A stretch of 64,000 bases of DNA, taken from NCBI GenBank assembly GCA_026397715.1, contig JAPLUN010000420.1, forward strand, positions 1-64,000, read 5' to 3'. A program made the position numbers and the translations under genes. Within the stretch, counting starts at the first letter, position 1. Each line of letters opens with the position of its first letter. The notes below the pieces were generated by a model, which was given only the letters and a program-made list of their open reading frames with translations, searched no databases and was not told where the DNA came from. Shown in pieces: positions 7,945-16,019 of this stretch. The stretch comes from Verrucomicrobiota bacterium (GTDB taxonomy: Bacteria > Verrucomicrobiota > Verrucomicrobiia > Verrucomicrobiales > Verrucomicrobiaceae).

Positions 7945-10900
7945 CTACTTCCCCGCCTTCTCATTCAGTAAGTAGCCCAATAAATCAATGAATGTCGCTT
8001 CTTCGATTGTTTGTCCAAACGTGGGAGGCATGAGGGAAATGGGGGTGACTTCGGTTTTGGCGATGTCCTTCTTGCCGATGCGGTGTTCTTTGCCGGTGGC
8101 GTCGGCGAGCACGTTGACTTGGCCGAGTTCGGCTTTGAGGAAGCCGGCGAAGGTGCTGCTGTCCTTCAGGGTGAGGGTGTGGAGATGGAAGTGGGCATCG
8201 ACGTTGCGATTGGGGTCGAGGATGTCTTCACAAAGGCGTTCGGGGCCGCGTGCGCCGATGCCGTCGAGCTGCGGGCCGATGAGGCCGCCTTCGCCTTTGA
8301 TTTGATGGCATGCGGTGCAGTTCATCTTGAAGACATTGGCTCCGGTTTCGAGATCGGGTTTGGCTTTAGCGAAGGCGGCCACGCGGGCGGCGATGAGGGT
8401 GTCGAGCTTTTTGCGTTGCTCGGGTGAGACGGGCAGCGGCGGTGGCGCGGGGCGTGGTGGGAGGTAAGCGGCGAGTTTTTCACGCAACGCGGCCGGGGCG
8501 CTGTGCTGGAGCATGGTGGCGAGGGTTTTGAGGCTCTCGCGTGCGCTGTCTTCGTTTTGGAAATCATTCACGCTCACAACCTTGGGTTCAATACGGGTGA
8601 CGCCCAGCCACGCATAAGCCTTCCTATCATCCCCATCCACGATCTCAAGCCGCACGGACTTGCCGACATACTTGGCGAGATCCAGTTCCTCCCGCCGGCA
8701 ATCATTGTGTCGCGGTGGAAACACACTGGCCAGCGCTGCACCGCTCTGCGCATCAACCACACGCACGAAGTTTTTGTCATGCGCCTCCGCCGTCGGTGGT
8801 CCGCGATGTCCGTCGACCCAAAGCACAAGCTTCTCCGGCGCGGCAAACGATTTGGATTTCAACATCCCGGTGCGCTTCTCTTCATCCCCACCGCCCTTGG
8901 CCATGCTTTGTAGCACCTGAGCTTCCGAGCCATCCGCACACTTCCGCGTCTGCAACGACCACTTGGCATCGCCCAGCGCAGTCCAGGTCGGCACAGGCTG
9001 CTTGTCAGCGGAATCTAGGAGCTGCGTGGCAAGTTCCTGCGCCCATTGCAGCAGCTCGGGATTAGCCGGCGCTCCGCGCTCGCTGAGGCCGTTGTGGATG
9101 GCCGTGATCCTTTGAATAGCAGAGTTGGAGTCGGATTGAACCGAAGATTCGCGGGCAAAGGCGATCGCTTGCTCAATGAGCTTGGGTTCTCCGTACCGCG
9201 CTGCATGGAGCAAAGCGGTTTGTTGCAGATGGGTGTCTTTGGATGACGAATAGTGATCCCACAAGTATTGCGAGGCCTCGGGTGAAGGTGTGCTGCTCAC
9301 GATCTGCAACAGGTCCGCATTCTGACTGGCAGAAATTTGAATGCCCTCCAGTTCCCGGCATCCATGCGGCACTTCGAGGCAGCTCCGTAATGCGATCTTG
9401 ATGGCTAGACGAAGTGCAGTGTCGTCTTGAGGAACGCGCGCCAAGTGCATCATGAGAGGCGCAATAAATTCAGGCGAAGGATGCGCCGCCAGCGCCTGGG
9501 CCAGAACACGTAGTGTCGGGGACTGGACCGTCGGAAGTTCGCGCACTGTTAACAGCATCGCGGCTCTTGCCTGATCAGACCAGGAATCGAACGCCGTCAG
9601 CAACCGCACGCTCGCATGCTTCCAGGCGAAATTCTGCTCCTCAAGCATTTCACTCACCCCTCGGCTGATACTCTGTCTGTCCTGCTCATTACCAAGACGA
9701 AATCTCACCCATGTATTAGCCACCACGGCGCGCTGGTCCATTTTTCTCAATTCAAACTCCGCGCAATTGCCGCACATGGCATAATTTTCCGGGTTCCAAA
9801 GCTCCGGCGACTGCACGAACCACTCCGTGGCCGTTTTCCGCTGCGCTGGGCTTCCCTTTTCGAGCATGAGCCTCATCTTTTGAGCGCTGCTAGCATACTC
9901 GGCCCACTCCGTGGGTCTCACGGTGTGCTCTAAATTCACCACCCGCCAGATTCTTCCGCGTTCTTTGTCTCTTCCTGGATGATCGAGGGGGACTTCGTAG
10001 TGGCCGATGATCTTGTTGTAGAAGTCGGCGATGTAGAGGGCGTTGTCGGGACCAAGCTGGAGATCAACGGGACGGAACCAGGGATCGTCGCTGGTGATGA
10101 AGTCGGGTTGTTCGTTGGCTTTGGGCGTGGAGCCGGTGAAGGTGACCTTGTCGTGATTCACGCGGGAAGTAACGCAGTTGCCAACGAGCGTGTGGTCGTC
10201 CCACTCGGGGCCCCAGACGCCGCCGTCGAGGTAAACGATGCCGCAGATGCCGGTGGAGCCGTGGCTGTGTTCGCACATGACGGGGGCGAAGCCGAGGCCG
10301 TCATCAGGCTTGCCGAAGCTGGGATAACATGCGCCACGGATGAGCTGATAGATAGGCGAGCTGTGGCAGTCGGCGCTGTAGAGATTGCCAAAGCGATCCC
10401 AGCACAGGCCGAAGGGATTCACCTGGCCGCTGGTCCACTTCTCGACACGTGAGCCATCAGGACGAAAGCGGAAGACGTTGCCGCTGTGAAGATCGAGCGT
10501 GCTGCCATCTTTGGCTTTGAGGTGACTCGTGTTGTTGAAGCCATGGGTGGCATAGACCCAGCCATCCAGGCCGAGGCGGAAGCTGCTGCACATGCCATGC
10601 GTGTCTTTTTCATATCCGAGGGGGCCGAAGAGAATCTCGCGGTGGTCGGCTTTGTCATCGCCATCGGTGTCGGCGAAGTACCAGATGTTTGGGATGCTCC
10701 AGGCGATGCAGCCGGCTTTGTGCTCCGGCTTGTGCCAGGGGAGCACGCCGGTGGGGATGTTCAGGCCGTCGGCAAAGTCGGTGACCTTGTCGGCTTTGCC
10801 GTCGCCATCGGTGTCTGCGAGGATTTTGATCGCGTCGCGGCTGTCTTTGACGCGCGTGCCTTTTTCATCGGACCAGCGGCTTTTGTCGGCGGCGTAGGGA

Positions 10901-11142
10901 TACTCAACGGTGGATGACACCCATAGGCGGCCCCGTGCATCGAAGGCCATGTTGATGGGCTTGTTGATCATCGGCTCGCTGGCAAAGAGCTGCACGGTGA
11001 AACCCGGCGGCACATGCAGCCCGGCGCGCTCCTGCTCGGGGGTCAGCGCCGCGGTCTCGCGCACGAGGCGCATTTTATCCTCAGCTGCATGTAGGCTGGC
11101 GGACAGGGTGCATGCGGTGAGGAGGCAGCGGAGGAATGACAT
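7945..11142 (-). CDS. PVC-type heme-binding CxxCH dehydrogenase/cytochrome c
   Basis: A 1065-residue periplasmic protein restricted to Planctomycetes/Verrucomicrobia-type genomes. A signal peptide (residues 1-19) leads into a beta-propeller membrane-bound dehydrogenase domain, where VPPGFTVQLFASEPMINKPI begins the family and LQLGPDNALYIADFYNKIIGHY is a classic segment. Next is a helical HEAT-like middle (about 450-700), a carbohydrate-binding-like beta segment, and a C-terminal cytochrome c domain with heme site CTACH at 942-946. The end MPPTFGQTIEEATFIDLLGYLL is diagnostic. It probably oxidises a sugar or alcohol and passes electrons to c-heme. It is probably transcribed alone, as the DCC gene ends 32 bases upstream. 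Confidence 0.92.
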   Translation of the reverse strand: MSFLRCLLTACTLSASLHAAEDKMRLVRETAALTPEQERAGLHVPPGFTVQLFASEPMINKPINMAFDARGRLWVSSTVEYPYAADKSRWSDEKGTRVKDSRDAIKILADTDGDGKADKVTDFADGLNIPTGVLPWHKPEHKAGCIAWSIPNIWYFADTDGDDKADHREILFGPLGYEKDTHGMCSSFRLGLDGWVYATHGFNNTSHLKAKDGSTLDLHSGNVFRFRPDGSRVEKWTSGQVNPFGLCWDRFGNLYSADCHSSPIYQLIRGACYPSFGKPDDGLGFAPVMCEHSHGSTGICGIVYLDGGVWGPEWDDHTLVGNCVTSRVNHDKVTFTGSTPKANEQPDFITSDDPWFRPVDLQLGPDNALYIADFYNKIIGHYEVPLDHPGRDKERGRIWRVVNLEHTVRPTEWAEYASSAQKMRLMLEKGSPAQRKTATEWFVQSPELWNPENYAMCGNCAEFELRKMDQRAVVANTWVRFRLGNEQDRQSISRGVSEMLEEQNFAWKHASVRLLTAFDSWSDQARAAMLLTVRELPTVQSPTLRVLAQALAAHPSPEFIAPLMMHLARVPQDDTALRLAIKIALRSCLEVPHGCRELEGIQISASQNADLLQIVSSTPSPEASQYLWDHYSSSKDTHLQQTALLHAARYGEPKLIEQAIAFARESSVQSDSNSAIQRITAIHNGLSERGAPANPELLQWAQELATQLLDSADKQPVPTWTALGDAKWSLQTRKCADGSEAQVLQSMAKGGGDEEKRTGMLKSKSFAAPEKLVLWVDGHRGPPTAEAHDKNFVRVVDAQSGAALASVFPPRHNDCRREELDLAKYVGKSVRLEIVDGDDRKAYAWLGVTRIEPKVVSVNDFQNEDSARESLKTLATMLQHSAPAALREKLAAYLPPRPAPPPLPVSPEQRKKLDTLIAARVAAFAKAKPDLETGANVFKMNCTACHQIKGEGGLIGPQLDGIGARGPERLCEDILDPNRNVDAHFHLHTLTLKDSSTFAGFLKAELGQVNVLADATGKEHRIGKKDIAKTEVTPISLMPPTFGQTIEEATFIDLLGYLLNEKAGK

Positions 11143-11174
11143 TCAGCCATTACAGCGCAGAACGATCGCTTCAT

Positions 11175-11618
11175 TCAAGCCGCGTTTCGTGTTTCAATGG
11201 AGCAGGCCCCATTGTCACACGCCGTCTCAGTGATCTGCGCCCGCAGCGCGTCATCGCTGCGCAGGCGCAGCAGGTGGGAAAGGCCGATGCGGTTGCTGGA
11301 GATCCAGTGCACCACCCGGCGGGCGACCTGCTGCATCGCCGGATTGGCGAGCCGCAGGGACCATTCGCGATATTCGCGCAGCGCCCACAGGCATGTCACC
11401 CAGGCTCCCGCGCCCTGCCAGAGCGAGCCGTCATCTCCCATGACGACGATTTCCTGATCGGCGCGCAGATTCGGCAGATCAGGGCAACGCTGGCGTGCCT
11501 GCGCCGAATCGTAGGGCAGAAACTCCAGCCGCACATACGCGGCCTGTTCGAGCATCCAGCGCCGGAAGCGCGAGCACAGGCCGCAGCGGGCATCGTAGAA
11601 GATGGTGAGGGTGTTCAT
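11175..11618 (-). CDS. DCC family thiol-disulfide oxidoreductase (DUF393)
   Basis: A 147-residue DCC protein. The N-terminal strand TIFYDARCGLCSRFRRWML carries the defining D-x-C-x-x-C pattern (Asp9, Cys12, Cys15), and the WLEF-like LEFLPYDS strand follows. Members have a thioredoxin-like fold and are presumed thiol-disulfide oxidoreductases. It is the last gene of a five-gene operon, and its start overlaps the stop of the preceding gene by 4 bases. The C-terminal tail has one extra Cys pair (CDNGACSIE), which could be redox-active or bind metal. The partner substrate is unknown. Confidence 0.85.
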   Translation of the reverse strand: MNTLTIFYDARCGLCSRFRRWMLEQAAYVRLEFLPYDSAQARQRCPDLPNLRADQEIVVMGDDGSLWQGAGAWVTCLWALREYREWSLRLANPAMQQVARRVVHWISSNRIGLSHLLRLRSDDALRAQITETACDNGACSIETRNAA

Positions 11619-12079
11619 GGTTTAATTCGAGGTTGCTGTTTGTTCATGCATGCGCGGACCAACGCCGCCACCGTGCCTGTTGCGCAGGTTCCCAGTGCGT
11701 AGGGCAGAGCGCTCTTATCCAGTGTCCGCCAGACACCTTCCAGAAAGCCATGTTGAATGATTTCAAACCAGGCGATGTAGCCAAACACCACGGCCACGAT
11801 GGCGAAAGCCGACAGGAAACCGCATAGCGCCGCAGTGGATGGTTTGCGCAGTCTTGAATTGTCACCGACGCAAAGATCAACCGGCAGAAAAACCGCCAGC
11901 CAGGCCATCAGCACGACGATAGCGGTGTAAACCGCTACTGCGATGATTTCACGGATGGCTATCGGCATGGAAGACGTTGAGGTTGGCAACGCGCCCAGCC
12001 ACCAAGCGATGTTGCACGCTATCCAGCCACACAACATCGCGAGGAACGACAGCTTCAATTTGCGCAGAAACGTTTTCAC
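11615..12079 (-). CDS. hypothetical membrane protein, MBOAT-DCC operon
   Basis: About 154 residues with four predicted membrane spans: FLAMLCGWIACNIAWWL, IAVAVYTAIVVLMAWLAVFL, ALCGFLSAFAIVAVVFGYIA and ALGTCATGTVAALVRAC. The start is a GTG whose last bases overlap the preceding TGA (12076-12079), and its own stop overlaps the DCC start. This double overlap argues strongly for the GTG at 12079 and against the longer frame reaching 12385, whose first hundred residues are Arg/Gln/His-rich shadow sequence. No named family was recognised. Confidence 0.7.
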   Translation of the reverse strand: MKTFLRKLKLSFLAMLCGWIACNIAWWLGALPTSTSSMPIAIREIIAVAVYTAIVVLMAWLAVFLPVDLCVGDNSRLRKPSTAALCGFLSAFAIVAVVFGYIAWFEIIQHGFLEGVWRTLDKSALPYALGTCATGTVAALVRACMNKQQPRIKP

Positions 12080-12492
12080 AGCGTGTCGAGAATGTCGTGG
12101 GCTTTGCTGACTCGATGCATTGGCGGCACCGGTGGTGGCAGGTTGGCCAGGGTGGCGCGGCGGCGCATGCGGGTGAAGACGTAGAGATTGAAGAAGTGCA
12201 TGCCGCCGAGCATGAGCAGCACGACGCCCATCTTGCCGCTGAGCAGTTCGAAGACGCCGCGTGCGCCGCTGATTTCCTCGGTGCTTTTCAGGTAGAGCGA
12301 GACGAAGCCGATGTTCATGAGATAGAAGCCGACGACGAGCAGGTGATTGACGCTGTCGGCGAGGTCCGTGTTCCCGTTGAAGCAATCGACAAGGAAGATG
12401 CGGCCGTTTTTGTGGAGGGTGCGCGCCACCCAGACCGTCATGCTGACGGCAAGGATGAGGTAGAGGCTGTAGCTGATGACGGTTTCGTTCAT
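12076..12492 (-). CDS. hypothetical membrane protein, MBOAT-DCC operon
   Basis: A 138-residue protein with three membrane spans: SYSLYLILAVSMTVWVA, LLVVGFYLMNIGFVSLYL and MGVVLLMLGGMHFFNLYVF. Conserved-looking polar groups lie between them (NGRIFLVDCFNGNTDLADSVN). I chose the ATG at 12492 because the longer frame's first 27 residues look non-coding. It overlaps the next gene by 4 bases and starts 41 bases after the preceding one. It probably forms a membrane complex with its operon neighbours. No function is assigned. Confidence 0.7.
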   Translation of the reverse strand: MNETVISYSLYLILAVSMTVWVARTLHKNGRIFLVDCFNGNTDLADSVNHLLVVGFYLMNIGFVSLYLKSTEEISGARGVFELLSGKMGVVLLMLGGMHFFNLYVFTRMRRRATLANLPPPVPPMHRVSKAHDILDTL

Positions 12493-12532
12493 ATGGGTGT
12501 GTGGTTTGTATTTGGGTTGAGGGGAAATGTGT

Positions 12533-12955
12533 TCAGCGATGGCCAAGACATGGGGCCACCGCTGCAAAGGCATACACGGCGGCCTGAGCGATGAAGGCTG
12601 CGGTCAGCGTGTGGTAGCCGACCTTGCGCAGGGTGCTGGTGAGGAACTCCCGCGCATCGAAGATGAAGAACTGCACAAAGAGACGTGCCGACCAGAAGAA
12701 TGCGATGAAGGCCGCCAGCGAACGCGCGACGGGCTCGCCTACCGCCATGGCATGGGCATGCAAAAGGGTGAGCGTACCCATGCCGATGATCGTGAGGACA
12801 ATGAATGCTCCGTAAACCCAGAACAGCGAACGCAGGAAGGGAGGCAGCGCGGCGAGGTGCTTGTCCCACTGCAATGCCTTCGGAACCATGAAGCTGGCGA
12901 TCAGGATGCCGAAGTGTCCAAGTCCGGCGAGAATGAGAAGTGTTTCGAGGTTCAT
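12533..12955 (-). CDS. hypothetical membrane protein, MBOAT-DCC operon
   Basis: A 140-residue protein with four likely membrane spans, beginning METLLILAGLGHFGIL-like (here MNLETLLILAGLGHFGIL), then SLFWVYGAFIVLTIIGMG, SLAAFIAFFWSARLFVQFF and TAAFIAQAAVYAFAAVA. The start at 12955 overlaps the stop of the acyltransferase-like gene by 4 bases, which fixes it. The pattern of conserved aromatic and His residues in the first two helices could suit heme or quinone contact, but that is speculation. Confidence 0.72.
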   Translation of the reverse strand: MNLETLLILAGLGHFGILIASFMVPKALQWDKHLAALPPFLRSLFWVYGAFIVLTIIGMGTLTLLHAHAMAVGEPVARSLAAFIAFFWSARLFVQFFIFDAREFLTSTLRKVGYHTLTAAFIAQAAVYAFAAVAPCLGHR

Positions 12956-13749
12956 GGCAGGGCTCCGATGGCTTTGAAGAAGGGCAGCATCACGTGATGG
13001 ATGAAGGGTGGGTGAAACAGCAGGCCGGCTGGCACGATGAGGAAGACGAGGGTCCACACCCGGCAGACCAGCCCCTCTCTCAGGTGAAGGCGTCGGCTCA
13101 GTTCCATGCCGAGAGCCTGGAGGAGGAAGTAAGCCGTGGGACCACCCCAGCCCGCTCCCGCAGGCAGGGAGATCACTACCTCATGCAGCAGGCCCGAGAA
13201 CAGGAAGACCAGCCAATGAGCAGGTCTCACACCCCAGCGCATGGCCACGGGCCGAAAGACGAGCAGGTTCATCCCATCGCGAAAGGCGGTGTTCCACCTG
13301 CGTCCCCAAAAGTCGGCCAGCGAACCCGCAGCGAGAGGATTCTTCATCAGGGGCTCGACGGCACGGCCTCGTTGCATCCAGAAAGCTGTGACGAGGTGAA
13401 AGCTGCCGAAGTGCAGCACGAAAATGAGGCCCACCATTCCAACCCAGGCGGCCATCAGCGGCACTTGGGCCAACTGCCGAGCCACTCCCCAGAGTAACAC
13501 GGCTCCGAACATGAGATTCACCATCCCAGCGAGTGCGAGATGGAGCACGGCCGCGCGAGGAGTCATGCTCCTGCGGTGGAAATTTGGGAAGCTGAACGTC
13601 GGGCACAGCAGCACCCAGGCCGCGATTTCTGCCATGGGTGCGGTCACTCTGGCTTTCCACAGAATCAACACCTTGAAGCTGAAATAACAGCCTGCCGCAA
13701 GGAGCCACATGAGCAGCCATGGGGGGCAGTGGGTTATGAGCTGATTCAT
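12952..13749 (-). CDS. wax-synthase-like MBOAT family acyltransferase
   Basis: A 265-residue polytopic membrane protein with about seven spans. The block SLADFWGRRWNTAFRDGM, followed by FSGLLHEVVISLPAG, is the hallmark of wax-ester-synthase-type MBOAT proteins: the N-x-F-W-x-R-R-W-like motif and the catalytic His inside a membrane helix. MBOAT enzymes move acyl groups from thioesters to alcohols or other acceptors at the membrane. It is the first gene of a five-gene operon. An operator-like palindrome (13768-13788) lies 19 bases upstream of its start, matching one in front of the adjacent GbsR regulator gene. The acceptor cannot be read from sequence. Confidence 0.8.
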   Translation of the reverse strand: MNQLITHCPPWLLMWLLAAGCYFSFKVLILWKARVTAPMAEIAAWVLLCPTFSFPNFHRRSMTPRAAVLHLALAGMVNLMFGAVLLWGVARQLAQVPLMAAWVGMVGLIFVLHFGSFHLVTAFWMQRGRAVEPLMKNPLAAGSLADFWGRRWNTAFRDGMNLLVFRPVAMRWGVRPAHWLVFLFSGLLHEVVISLPAGAGWGGPTAYFLLQALGMELSRRLHLREGLVCRVWTLVFLIVPAGLLFHPPFIHHVMLPFFKAIGALP

Positions 13750-13767
13750 GGCATCTTTATATTCTGA

Positions 13768-13788
13768 ATTTTCAGTTATTAGTGAAAT
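13768..13788 (-). promoter_or_regulatory. candidate GbsR/MarR operator in front of MBOAT operon
   Basis: A TTTCA-N8-TGAAA inverted repeat (13770-13787) sits between the regulator gene and the MBOAT start. Read on the plus strand, the 21-base block matches 17 of 21 positions of a block on the minus strand at 14329-14349 in front of the regulator gene. The shared core is TTTCAGTTWTTARTGAAA. Two near-identical palindromes flanking the regulator gene make a common operator likely. Confidence 0.6.
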
Positions 13789-13805
13789 ATATGAGCATGA
13801 AAAGA

Positions 13806-14327
13806 TCAGCCGAGGAGGCGCATGGCCCACTGCAGGGCGGAGGCGTGCTTCATGGAGATCACGGTGTCGGCGACTTTGACGCCGAAGCTGAGGAATTCAT
13901 CGAGGTCCTGCATCTGCTGGTGGAAATCCTTGCCTGGGCCGGTGGCTTCGTCCTTCGTGCGGGCGGCGCAGTCCCGCAGAAGGTGGATGGCGGGCTCGAT
14001 CTCGCGGCGTTTGCGCTCTTTCGAGATGGTGATGAAAATCTTCCAGACATCCTTTTCAGCCTCGAAGTACTCCTTGCGGTCGCCCTTCTTGGTGATGATG
14101 CGAACGAGGTTCCAGCCGACGAGATCCTTCAAATTGGTGTGCGCATTGCCGCGGCTGATCTCCAGGCGCTCCATGACATCGTCTGTGCACATGGGTTCCG
14201 GGGCGGTCATGAGCAGGGCGTGAATCTGGGCCATGGTGCGGGGGATGCCCCATTGCGTGCCGAGCGAACCCCATTGGACCACGAATTCCTCGCGCGCCTT
14301 TTCCCATTCTGGTAGTTCTTTGCTCAC
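13806..14327 (-). CDS. GbsR/MarR family transcriptional regulator
   Basis: A 173-residue winged-helix repressor-type protein. The N terminus WEKAREEFVVQWGSLGTQWGIPRTMAQIHALLM, read in two parts (WEKAREEFVVQWGSLG and WGIPRTMAQIHALLM), is typical of GbsR-like regulators. The helix-turn-helix is in CTDDVMERLEISRGNAHTNL and the wing follows in LVRIITKKGDRKEYFEA. The C-terminal half is a helical dimer or ligand region. The start is GTG at 14327, with no clear Shine-Dalgarno. A matching palindrome overlaps its own leader (14329-14349) and a second lies before the next operon, so it probably represses both itself and the MBOAT operon. The ligand is unknown. Confidence 0.85.
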   Translation of the reverse strand: MSKELPEWEKAREEFVVQWGSLGTQWGIPRTMAQIHALLMTAPEPMCTDDVMERLEISRGNAHTNLKDLVGWNLVRIITKKGDRKEYFEAEKDVWKIFITISKERKRREIEPAIHLLRDCAARTKDEATGPGKDFHQQMQDLDEFLSFGVKVADTVISMKHASALQWAMRLLG

Positions 14328-14328
14328 G

Positions 14329-14356
14329 CTTTCATTAAAAACTGAAAGTAATGAAA
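14329..14356 (-). promoter_or_regulatory. candidate autoregulatory operator of the GbsR-like gene
   Basis: Two superposed symmetric elements lie directly at the regulator start. One is TTTCATTA (14330-14337) with TAATGAAA (14349-14356). The other, on the minus strand, is TTTCA-N8-TGAAA, whose core also occurs at 13770-13787. Binding here would block ribosome and polymerase access, which suits autorepression. Confidence 0.55.
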
Positions 14357-14461
14357 GGCAAGCGGCGAGTTGCGTTTATTTTTGCCGCCGAGATGCCGGA
14401 CAAGCGCTGACGATGTTGTGTCTAATTCGGCAAGAGTGTCGGCTGGCGGTAGCGCTGGGCT

Positions 14462-14485
14462 CCTCTCGCGGAGCGAGAGGGCTAC
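14462..14485 (-). repeat. single REP element (GTAG + hairpin)
   Basis: On the minus strand GTAG (14485-14482) is followed by a perfect CCTCTCGC/GCGAGAGG stem with a 3-base loop. The tetranucleotide plus palindrome layout matches REP sequences used by RAYT transposases, one of which is encoded at 24687. It sits just past the pdxH stop, so it may also act as a transcript end. Confidence 0.6.
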
Positions 14486-14489
14486 TGTA

Positions 14490-15143
14490 CTACGGGCTCA
14501 GGCGCACTTTGACCCACACGCCGTTTTCTTTGCGGTAGCGGATGCGGTCATGCAGACGGCTCACGCGGCCCTGCCAGAACTCGATTTCATCTGCCTGCAG
14601 TGTGTAGCCGCCCCAGTGCGGCGGGCAGGGGACCTGGCATTCGGGATACTGCGCCTTCAGTTCGACATCGCGCTGCTCCAGCCATTCACGGCCTGAGATC
14701 ACCACGCTCTGATCGGACACCCAGGCGCCGATTTGATGCCCGTAGGGACGGCTGGCGAAGTACTTCTCTGCATCGGCACGATCGAGCTTGGAGATGGAAC
14801 CCCGCAGGCAGACTTGATGATGGCGGTCCGTCCACAGGAAGCAGGCGGCGGCACGTGCATCGGCAGCGATCTCGTGGCCCTTTCGGCTTTCGTAGTTGGT
14901 GTAAAAATGAAAGCCGCGCTCGTCGATGCCTTTGAGCAGCACCGTGCGCACGGTCGGTGTGCCATCGAGGCCGTTGGTGGCCAGGCTCATGGCATTCGGC
15001 TCCGGCAGCTTGTGGGCGAGGGCGTCGTTGATCCATATCGTGAAGAGCGCCAAGGGATCGGCCGGGGCGCTGTGTTCGTCGAGTTCGCCCTGGTCGTAAC
15101 TCACGCGCAGGTCGGGCAGGTTCGGTTTGTCAGTTGGGTTCAT
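14490..15143 (-). CDS. pdxH: pyridoxamine/pyridoxine 5'-phosphate oxidase
   Basis: A 217-residue FMN enzyme making pyridoxal 5'-phosphate in the last step of vitamin B6 synthesis and salvage. Family signatures are PNAMSLATNGLDGTPTVRTVLLKG, the FMN-contacting FYTNYESRKGHEI, ACFLWTDRHHQVCLRG, the substrate loop SRPYGHQIGAWVSDQS, WGGYTL, and the C-terminal FWQGRVSRLHDRIRY. Length and all core motifs are normal. It is transcribed divergently from hpt across 73 bases and appears monocistronic. The gene ends next to a REP element. Confidence 0.95.
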   Translation of the reverse strand: MNPTDKPNLPDLRVSYDQGELDEHSAPADPLALFTIWINDALAHKLPEPNAMSLATNGLDGTPTVRTVLLKGIDERGFHFYTNYESRKGHEIAADARAAACFLWTDRHHQVCLRGSISKLDRADAEKYFASRPYGHQIGAWVSDQSVVISGREWLEQRDVELKAQYPECQVPCPPHWGGYTLQADEIEFWQGRVSRLHDRIRYRKENGVWVKVRLSP

Positions 15144-15216
15144 TCAGGTTACAAGAAACGCGTGCCGTGCGGCCTGCGCTACGTCAGCTTTGGCCTTTTA
15201 CACACTCTTTTGCTCC

Positions 15217-15774
15217 ATGCCATCCTCCGTCACCGGCGTCATCCAAGATCTCGAACGCATCCTGCTCACACCAGCGCAAATCAGCGAGCGGGTGGACGCG
15301 ATGGCCGCGCGCTTGAATGCCGAACTCGCAGGCAAAGTGGTCACCGTGGTGGCGCTGATGGATGGCGGACTTTTCTTTGTGGCTGATCTGCTCCGCCGGC
15401 TGGAAATGCCCGTGCGGCTGTACACCCTGAGCGCCAGCAGTTATCAAGGCGGCACCGCCACCACCGGCGAGGTGAAGGTGAACTGGCCCGCGAACTTCGA
15501 TCTGCGTGATCAGGACGTGCTCCTGCTCGATGACATCCTCGACACCGGGCTCACGCTCAGCGCCATCTGTGAGCGCCTCCTCGCGCAACGGCCTGCCTCG
15601 CTGCGCACCTGCGTCCTGCTGAGCAAACGCCGTGAGCGCCTGCGCGAGGTACCGCTGGATGACGCTGGCTTTGAGATCGACGATGAATTCGTGGTCGGCT
15701 ACGGGATGGACTACCAGGGTCGCTTCCGCAATCTGCCCTGCATCGGAATCCTCAACCCGAATCCCGCGTCATGA
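15217..15774 (+). CDS. hpt: hypoxanthine phosphoribosyltransferase
   Basis: A 185-residue purine salvage enzyme converting hypoxanthine or guanine and PRPP to the nucleotide. The PRPP loop is DVLLLDDILDTGLTLSAICE, the flexible loop region SASSYQG-T is present, and the C-terminal base-binding FEIDDEFVVGYGMDYQGRFRNLP is canonical. The ATG at 15217 is the family start; an upstream start at 15127 would overlap pdxH on the other strand. Its last four bases overlap the moaD-like start (ATGA, 15771-15774), an unusual partnership. Confidence 0.92.
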   Translation: MPSSVTGVIQDLERILLTPAQISERVDAMAARLNAELAGKVVTVVALMDGGLFFVADLLRRLEMPVRLYTLSASSYQGGTATTGEVKVNWPANFDLRDQDVLLLDDILDTGLTLSAICERLLAQRPASLRTCVLLSKRRERLREVPLDDAGFEIDDEFVVGYGMDYQGRFRNLPCIGILNPNPAS

Positions 15775-16016
15775 AGCTGCGCGTGCTTTTTTTCTCTGTC
15801 CTGCGCGACATCACCGGCACAGACGAAATCACCCTCGAATTGCCTGCGGGAGCCACCATGGGTGACTTGCTCACTCAAATCGAAGACCGCTGGCCCAAGC
15901 TGCGCGACTGGCAGAACAGCCTGCTCCTGGCTCTGGACCAAACCTATGTGAAGCGTGATGAGCCGCTGCACGATGGCGGCGAAGTGGCGATCATGCCGCC
16001 GGTGCAGGGAGGGTAG
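15771..16016 (+). CDS. moaD: MoaD/ThiS family sulfur-carrier protein
   Basis: An 81-residue ubiquitin-like protein. The strand MKLRVLFFSVLRDITG, the middle ATMGDLLTQIEDRWPKL and the end DGGEVAIMPPVQGG with terminal Gly-Gly fit the small subunit of molybdopterin synthase, which carries sulfur as a C-terminal thiocarboxylate. No moaE or other molybdopterin gene is adjacent; it is coupled to hpt instead. The PPVQGG end fits MoaD better than ThiS, but the neighbours do not help decide. Confidence 0.85.
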   Translation: MKLRVLFFSVLRDITGTDEITLELPAGATMGDLLTQIEDRWPKLRDWQNSLLLALDQTYVKRDEPLHDGGEVAIMPPVQGG

Positions 16017-16019
16017 AGG

